From the NCBI GenBank assembly GCA_017354575.1, contig JAFMQP010000094.1:1-10864 (forward strand): a stretch of 10,864 nucleotides of DNA, in the 5' to 3' direction. The stretch's first letter is position 1. Every line of letters begins with the position of its first letter. The position numbers were made by a program, and so were the translations under genes. This DNA is from Acidothermales bacterium. Its GTDB lineage: Bacteria; Actinomycetota; Actinomycetes; Streptosporangiales; WHST01. The notes beneath the pieces are model-generated. The model was not told the DNA's origin and did no database searches. It saw only the letters and a program-made list of their open reading frames with translations. This document shows, one piece after another, positions 6,392-10,864 of the stretch.

Positions 6392-6548
6392 TGGGCAGCC
6401 AACTGCCGCACCCGTCGACCACCCGCACGTCGTGACGACCGCGTACGTCCGCCGCGGCGGCGAGGGCGCGAAGGCCGCAGGCCCGGTCGTCGCGGGCGCA
6501 CTGCGTTACTACGCGGCCCACCAGAAGCGGATCACGACGCCCGGCTAG
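6372..6548 (+). pseudogene. 58-codon ORF, probable 3' remnant of a larger gene
   Basis: The frame runs from ATG 6372 to TAG 6548. From about 6411 onward its third codon positions are almost all G or C and the protein looks real (HPHVVTTAYVRRGG, then AAGPVVAGALRYYAAHQ), whereas the first 13 codons (including TTT, ATA, CGA, CAT, ACT) are not biased this way. No ribosome site precedes the ATG. This break in coding character suggests a C-terminal gene fragment with its 5' part lost, rather than a complete small gene. The pattern beta-strand, GG.G, AAGPV, helix recalls the C-terminal end of penicillin-binding transpeptidases, a weak resemblance seen by eye only. A genuine small protein is the alternative. 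Confidence 0.4.
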
Positions 6549-6562
6549 GGCGCTACGGTGGC

Positions 6563-7366
6563 GTGGTGGTCGAGGACACCTGGGCGGGGCTGGCCGACAA
6601 GTTCGCCGACGAGGCCTACGCCTCGGTCAAGGGATACGTCCGCACCTACGTGCTGCACCGGCAGCTGCTGGAGCAGCTGCCGGCGCCCCCGGCGTCCGTG
6701 CTCGACGTCGGCGGCGGCGCGGGCCACCAGTCGTTCCCGCTGGCGCAGGCGGGCTACGACGTGACGGTGCTCGACCCGTCGCCTGCGATGCTCGACAAGG
6801 CCCGGCAGCGGCTCGACCGGCTGCCGGCAGACGCGCGGCAACGGGTGACGCTCGTGCAGGGCGACGGCGAGGACGCCGCCGACGCGGTGGACGGCCGACG
6901 CTTCGGCGCCGTGCTGTGCCACGGTGTCCTCGGGTATCTCGACGACCCGGAACCGCTCGTCGACCAGCTGTGCCGCTGCGCGGCTCCCGGCGGCCTCGTC
7001 TCGATCATGACCGGCAACGCCCACGCGGCCGCGGTGCGCCCGGCGATGGAACGGCGCTGGGAGGACGCCCTGGCGTCGTTCGACGCGAGAACCGAGATCG
7101 GCGTGCTCGGGGTGCCCGGCCGGGCCGACACCGTGGAGGAGCTGAGCGAGCTCCTGCGCAGCCGCGACGTGGAACCGCTGCGCTGGTACGGGGTCTGGCT
7201 GTTCGTCGACTGGCTGGAGTTCAGCGGAGCCGAGCTGGATCCCGCCGACACGGAACAGGTGGCCGCGACCGCCGCGGTCGAGCTCGAAGCCAGCCGACGA
7301 GACCCGTACCGCGCGCTCAGCCGCGTCTTCCATCTCCTCGGACGCAGGGACACCGCCGCGGACTAG
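6563..7366 (+). CDS. Class I SAM-dependent methyltransferase, CmoM/SmtA-like
   Basis: About 267 residues from GTG 6563 (GTG 6566 is equally possible); AGGG at 6547-6550 is a weak, distant ribosome site, so the start is uncertain. Motif I VLDVGGGAG (46-54) binds the methyl donor SAM, and D71 in VTVLDPSP is the acidic ribose-binding residue. Beyond the generic fold, the opening ADKFADEAYASVKGYVR, the motif I form VLDxGGGxG, the phrase LSHAVLEWVxDP-like CHGVLGYLDDPEPL and the closing EL.ASRRDPYRALSRVFHLLGRR follow the layout of E. coli CmoM, which methylates carboxymethoxyuridine at tRNA position 34 (comparison from memory). The usual partner enzymes CmoA and CmoB are not here, and I would not assume the tRNA role in this organism. 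It appears to be monocistronic, ending 194 bp before the catalase. Confidence 0.85.
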   Translation: MVVEDTWAGLADKFADEAYASVKGYVRTYVLHRQLLEQLPAPPASVLDVGGGAGHQSFPLAQAGYDVTVLDPSPAMLDKARQRLDRLPADARQRVTLVQGDGEDAADAVDGRRFGAVLCHGVLGYLDDPEPLVDQLCRCAAPGGLVSIMTGNAHAAAVRPAMERRWEDALASFDARTEIGVLGVPGRADTVEELSELLRSRDVEPLRWYGVWLFVDWLEFSGAELDPADTEQVAATAAVELEASRRDPYRALSRVFHLLGRRDTAAD

Positions 7367-7494
7367 CGCACAGCGCAGGCGTCGAGCAGCCGCCGGTCGC
7401 CGATGCCGCGTGCCCTCGGCGACACAGGTCCGCGGCCGCTCCGCCACCGGGTACCCGTAATGGACACGCGCGCCGTGCGAACCGCGCGTCGCGC

Positions 7495-7519
7495 GTTAGG
7501 CCCGCCCGGCAAGGGGTAG
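7495..7519 (+). promoter_or_regulatory. SigB/SigF-like promoter candidate for the catalase operon
   Basis: GTTA (7495-7498), a 15-base spacer, then GGGTAG (7514-7519). This fits the actinobacterial general-stress sigma consensus (GTTT, 14-17 bases, GGGTAT/C) with one change in each box. Transcription would start near 7526, giving a leader of about 35 bases before the catalase ATG. Stress-sigma control of catalases is known in Streptomyces, which makes the match believable. Confidence 0.6.
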
Positions 7520-7560
7520 GCGGATGCCGGAGACACGACCGGACGACCGGGGAGACAGTC

Positions 7561-9672
7561 ATGGCAGACGAGCGTGCCGACGAGAAGCAGGCACAGCTGG
7601 AGGCGGTCCGGGTCGACGACGCGGACACGTACCTCACGACGCAGCAGGGCGTGCGGGTCGACCACACCGACGACGCGCTGACGGCCGGCGCGCGAGGTCC
7701 GACGCTGCTCGAGGACTTCCACGCGCGGGAGAAGATCACCCACTTCGACCACGAGCGCATCCCGGAACGCGTTGTGCACGCGCGCGGGGCGGGCGCGTAC
7801 GGTCACTTCCAGCCCTACGACGGCTGGCTCGGCGAGTACACCGTCGCGGAGTTCCTCACCGACCCGTCCGTCGAGACGCCGGTGTTCGTACGGTTCTCCA
7901 CCGTCGCCGGCTCGCGCGGATCCGCCGACACGGTACGCGACGTACGCGGCTTCGCCACCAAGTTCTACACGCGGCAGGGCAACTACGACCTCGTCGGCAA
8001 CAACATTCCGGTGTTCTTCATCCAGGACGGCATAAAGTTCCCGGACTTCGTGCACGCGGTGAAGCCCGAGCCCGACAACGAGATCCCGCAGGCACAGTCG
8101 GCACACGACACGTTCTGGGACTTCGTCGGCCTGCAGGCGGAGACCATGCACATGGTCATGTGGCTCATGTCCGACCGCGCGATCCCGCGCAGCTACCGGA
8201 TGATGCAGGGCTTCGGCGTGCACACGTTCCGGCTGGTGAACGCGAACGGCGAGGGCACGTTCGTGAAGTTCCACTGGAAGCCCAAGCTGGGCACGCACTC
8301 ACTGGTGTGGGACGAGTGCCAGAAGATCGCCGGCAAGGACCCCGACTACAACCGTCGCGACCTCTGGGACGCGATCGAGGCAGGCGACTTCCCCGAGTGG
8401 GAGCTCGGCGTGCAGCTCGTCCCCGAGAAGGACGAGTTCGCGTTCGACTTCGACCTGCTCGACGCGACGAAGATCATCCCCGAGGAGCAGGTGCCGGTGC
8501 GGCCGGTCGGCCGGCTCGTGCTCGACCGCAACCCGGACAACTTCTTCGCCGAGACCGAGCAGGTCGCGTTCCACACCGCGAACGTCGTGCCCGGCATCGA
8601 CTTCACCAACGACCCGCTGCTGCAGGCGCGCAACTTCTCCTACCTCGACACGCAGCTGATCCGGCTCGGCGGGCCGAACTTCGCGCAGATCCCCGTGAAC
8701 CGCCCGATCGCCGACGTGCACACCAACCAGCGCGACGGGTACCACCAGAGCCGGGTCAACACGGGCAAGCAGAGCTATCACAAGAACACCGTCGGCGGCG
8801 GCTGCCCGATGGTCGCCGGCGCCGACCACGCCGCGTTCACGCACTACGCGGAGAAGGTCGAGGGCGCCAAGATCCGCAAGCGCAGCGACAGCTTCCAGGA
8901 CCACTACAGCCAGGCGACGCTGTTCTGGAACAGCATGTCCGAGCCGGAGCGGGAGCACATCGTCGCCGCGTTCCGGTTCGAGCTCGGCAAGGTGACGCAG
9001 CGGCACATCAGGGAGAGCGCCGTCGCGCGGATCGGGCACGTCGACCACGACCTGGCGGTCGCCGTCGCCGAGGGCATCGGCGTCGACCCGCCGAAGGAGG
9101 AGACGACCAACCACGGCCGCAGCTCCCCCGCGCTCAGCCAGCTCGAGGCGCCGACGGACACCGCGGCGACACGCAAGGTCGCCGTGCTCGTCGCAGACGG
9201 CGTGGACGGGGACGGGACGCGCCGGGCGGTGGAGCTGCTGCGCGAGCGCGGCGCCCTTCCCGAGGTGCTCGCCCCGCACGAGGGAGTGGTCGCGGCGGCA
9301 CAGGGCGACGACGTCCCCGTCGACCGCGCGATCAACACGATGTCGTCCGTGCTCTACGACGGCGTCGTCGTCGCGTGCGGTCCCGACGCCGTGCGGACGC
9401 TGGCAGGTGACGGGTACGCGCTGCATTTCGTCACCGAGGCCTACAAGCACCACAAGCCGGTCGCCGGGTTCGGCGCGGGCGTCGACCTGCTCGGCGCGGC
9501 GGGCGTGCTCGGCTCCGGGTCGGGCGGCGGCGACGGCGTGAACGTCACGAAGGGCGTGGTGACGACGTCGACGGCGGGCGACGCGCTGCCCGTCGAGTTC
9601 GCCGACCGCCTCACCGACGAGCTGGCCCACCACCGGTGCTGGTCCCGCGAGACGGACGGGATTCCGGCATGA
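7561..9672 (+). CDS. katE: Large-subunit monofunctional heme catalase, KatE/HPII type
   Basis: 703 residues; converts hydrogen peroxide to water and oxygen in the cytosol, probably as a homotetramer. The start is ATG 7561 with GGGGAG (7549-7554) six bases upstream. The catalase core covers about 20-505: distal His73 (RVVHARG), Asn148 (GNNIPVFF) and proximal heme ligand Tyr361 (RNFSYLDTQ). His338 lies 23 residues before Tyr361, the same spacing as the His392-Tyr415 pair that is covalently linked in E. coli HPII, so that bond may form here. A linker (about 505-537) leads to a flavodoxin/DJ-1-like domain (538-690). At its nucleophile elbow (AGFGAG, about 635-640) there is no Cys, so this domain is not a DJ-1-type enzyme. 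Length is a little below HPII (753) because the N-terminal arm is shorter. The stop overlaps the next ATG (ATGA). Confidence 0.96.
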   Translation: MADERADEKQAQLEAVRVDDADTYLTTQQGVRVDHTDDALTAGARGPTLLEDFHAREKITHFDHERIPERVVHARGAGAYGHFQPYDGWLGEYTVAEFLTDPSVETPVFVRFSTVAGSRGSADTVRDVRGFATKFYTRQGNYDLVGNNIPVFFIQDGIKFPDFVHAVKPEPDNEIPQAQSAHDTFWDFVGLQAETMHMVMWLMSDRAIPRSYRMMQGFGVHTFRLVNANGEGTFVKFHWKPKLGTHSLVWDECQKIAGKDPDYNRRDLWDAIEAGDFPEWELGVQLVPEKDEFAFDFDLLDATKIIPEEQVPVRPVGRLVLDRNPDNFFAETEQVAFHTANVVPGIDFTNDPLLQARNFSYLDTQLIRLGGPNFAQIPVNRPIADVHTNQRDGYHQSRVNTGKQSYHKNTVGGGCPMVAGADHAAFTHYAEKVEGAKIRKRSDSFQDHYSQATLFWNSMSEPEREHIVAAFRFELGKVTQRHIRESAVARIGHVDHDLAVAVAEGIGVDPPKEETTNHGRSSPALSQLEAPTDTAATRKVAVLVADGVDGDGTRRAVELLRERGALPEVLAPHEGVVAAAQGDDVPVDRAINTMSSVLYDGVVVACGPDAVRTLAGDGYALHFVTEAYKHHKPVAGFGAGVDLLGAAGVLGSGSGGGDGVNVTKGVVTTSTAGDALPVEFADRLTDELAHHRCWSRETDGIPA

Positions 9673-10634
9673 CGGCGTTCGGCTACACCCTGATGACCGA
9701 GCAGGCGGGGCCGCGGCAGCTCGTCCGCGACGCCGTCGCCGCCGAGCAGGCGGGCTTCGACTTCGCGGTCATGAGCGACCACTACTTCCCGTGGCTCGAC
9801 AGCCAGGGCCATTCGCCGAACGCGTGGCCCACGCTGGGTTCCGTCGCGCACGCCACCGAACGCATCGAGCTGATGACGTACGTGACGTGCCCGACCATGC
9901 GGTACCACCCGGCGGTCGTCGCCCAGCAGGCGGCGACGGTCGGGCTGTTGAGCGACGGCCGGTTCACCCTCGGGCTCGGTGCTGGCGAGAACCTCAACGA
10001 ACACGTCGTGGGACGCGGCTGGCCGCCGGCGAACGTGCGGCACGAGATGTTCGGCGAGGCGCTGCGGATCATCCGCGAGCTGTTCGACGGCGGCTACGTG
10101 AACTTCACCGGCGACCACTACCGAGTCGACTCCGCGAAGATCTGGGACCTGCCAGAGCCGCGTCCCCGCATCGGTGTCGCCGTCTCGGGCCGCCAGTCGT
10201 GTGAGCTCGCGGGCCGGTACGCCGACGCGATGATCGCCACCGAGCCGGAGCCCGGCCTCGGCGCGATGTTCGACGCCGCAGGCGGTGCGGGCAAGCCGCG
10301 CGTCGGGCAGACGCCGGTGTGCTGGGACCCGGACCACGACGCCGCGGTCGCGCGTGCGCACGACCAGTTCCGCTGGTTCGCCGGCGGGTGGAAGGTGAAC
10401 GCCGAGCTGCCCGGCCCGACGGCGTTCGCCGCCGCGACGCAGTTCGTCCGGCCGGACGACGTCGCGTCCGCGATCCCGTGCGGGCCGAAGCTCGACCCGT
10501 TCGTCGACAGCGTGCGGACGTTCGTCGACGCGGGCTTCACCCACGTCGCGCTCGTCCAGGTCGGCGGCGAGAGTCAGGCCGCCTTCCTGGACTGGGCGCG
10601 AGACGAGTTGCTGCCCGCGTTGCGCGAGCTCTGA
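9669..10634 (+). CDS. F420-dependent luciferase-like oxidoreductase, G6PDH-related (TIGR03557-like)
   Basis: 321 residues; ATG 9669 overlaps the catalase stop by ATGA, so translation is probably coupled. The protein is a luciferase-like TIM barrel using the deazaflavin F420. It has SDHYFPW (36-42), TYVTCPTMRYHPAVVAQQAAT (70-90) and LGLGAGENLNEHVVGRGWPP (101-120), the hallmarks of the family named after F420-dependent glucose-6-phosphate dehydrogenase. Asp37, His38, Trp42 and Glu107 have the same spacing as Asp39, His40, Trp44 and Glu109 in mycobacterial FGD1 (from memory), so the redox site looks intact. Where FGD1 has the phosphate-binding Lys198 (SGKGEE), this protein reads ATEPEP, so glucose-6-phosphate is probably not its substrate. 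Linkage to catalase suggests a role in redox defence; the substrate is unknown. Confidence 0.92.
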   Translation: MTAFGYTLMTEQAGPRQLVRDAVAAEQAGFDFAVMSDHYFPWLDSQGHSPNAWPTLGSVAHATERIELMTYVTCPTMRYHPAVVAQQAATVGLLSDGRFTLGLGAGENLNEHVVGRGWPPANVRHEMFGEALRIIRELFDGGYVNFTGDHYRVDSAKIWDLPEPRPRIGVAVSGRQSCELAGRYADAMIATEPEPGLGAMFDAAGGAGKPRVGQTPVCWDPDHDAAVARAHDQFRWFAGGWKVNAELPGPTAFAAATQFVRPDDVASAIPCGPKLDPFVDSVRTFVDAGFTHVALVQVGGESQAAFLDWARDELLPALREL

Positions 10635-10864
10635 CCCCTGCCTGTGACGAGGTCCGTGACGCCGATGACCAGAGCGACCAGGGCGAGCACCAGGTCCAGC
10701 CGCAGCCCCACGGTCAGCGCGGTGGCGTAGTCGCCGCGGCTCGTCGCGACCTCGCGGAAGAACAACGCCGACACCGCCGCGATGCCGTACGCGGCACCGA
10801 CGCGCTGCGCCGTCTGGAGCACGCCGCCGCCGCTGCCGCCGCCGGCGCCGGGCACCTCGGCGAG
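10574..10864 (-). CDS. C-terminal part of a second DHA2-type MFS exporter, truncated by window edge
   Basis: The frame is open through the right edge (upstream codons LAEVPG continue the pattern), so the gene's N-terminal bulk lies outside. The visible 96 residues begin with the late-DHA2 motif: a Pro-Gly/Ser-Gly loop, then GVLQTAQRVGAAYGIAAVSALFF, which in this family lines the last third of the transporter. A final hydrophobic helix LRLDLVLALVALVIGVTDLV and a short polar tail (GQSSRNAGSNSSRAQ) follow. Its last 61 bases overlap the convergent oxidoreductase gene, an antisense tail-to-tail arrangement. The short GTG at 10855 is not taken as the start because conserved sequence precedes it. 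It is a different gene from the exporter at the left edge; substrate unknown. Confidence 0.82.
   Translation of the reverse strand, partial: LAEVPGAGGGSGGGVLQTAQRVGAAYGIAAVSALFFREVATSRGDYATALTVGLRLDLVLALVALVIGVTDLVTGRGQSSRNAGSNSSRAQSRKAA

Noticed and set aside
7448..7457. CGGGTACCCG palindrome upstream of the catalase as an operator
   Set aside because: Only ten bases of GC-rich dyad, easily expected by chance at this composition, and no matching -35 for the GGGTAC inside it.
6916..7560. N-terminal extension of the catalase frame
   Set aside because: The extra 215 codons are Arg/Pro-rich shadow of the methyltransferase gene and the gap; ATG 7561 has a good ribosome site and starts a catalase-like N-terminus.
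8299..9633. 444-codon minus-strand ORF opposite the catalase
   Set aside because: Valine/arginine/aspartate-rich antisense shadow with no recognisable motif; the plus strand carries a complete catalase.

Overview
This is a GC-rich window (about 70 percent by eye) with dense, mostly tightly packed genes, many GTG/TTG starts and strong G/C bias at third codon positions. A predicted coenzyme F420-dependent oxidoreductase and a possible stress-sigma (SigB/SigF-like) promoter point to a high-GC actinobacterium. I cannot name the genus. There are no rRNA, tRNA, CRISPR or transposase genes.

Left block (1-3540): a DHA2-type drug exporter, already open at the left edge, is followed by two small membrane proteins. 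Each junction is a 4-base stop/start overlap (ATGA at 1869, GTGA at 2315), so the three genes look like one translationally coupled operon. The two small proteins align to each other without gaps through their hydrophobic part and resemble SPW-repeat proteins. Facing this operon tail-to-tail is a TetR-family repressor (2691-3305, minus) with a perfect 17-bp palindrome just upstream of its start, the expected form of an autoregulatory operator. Between the TetR gene and the next gene lie a 26-bp hairpin and three 19-bp tandem repeats.

Middle block (3535-7366): a short-chain dehydrogenase (minus) and a metallo-beta-lactamase-fold hydrolase (plus) diverge from a 61-bp gap. The hydrolase ends 14 bp from a convergent GNAT acetyltransferase (minus). 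The 259-bp space before the next gene holds several short dyads and a 58-codon ORF that looks like the 3' remnant of a larger gene. A CmoM-like methyltransferase (plus) follows.

Right block (7367-10864): a large-subunit monofunctional catalase (KatE/HPII type, with a C-terminal DJ-1/PfpI-like domain) sits behind a GTTA-N15-GGGTAG promoter candidate. It overlaps by ATGA with an F420-dependent luciferase-like oxidoreductase, giving a likely two-gene redox or stress operon. At the right edge is the C-terminal part of a second DHA2-type exporter on the minus strand; its 3' end overlaps the oxidoreductase gene by 61 bp.

Taken together this is a chromosomal accessory or stress-response neighbourhood: drug efflux with its likely regulator, several stand-alone redox and hydrolytic enzymes, and a peroxide-defence operon. 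The observations most worth following are the exporter plus paired small-membrane-protein module with the TetR palindrome, and the catalase/F420-enzyme coupling.
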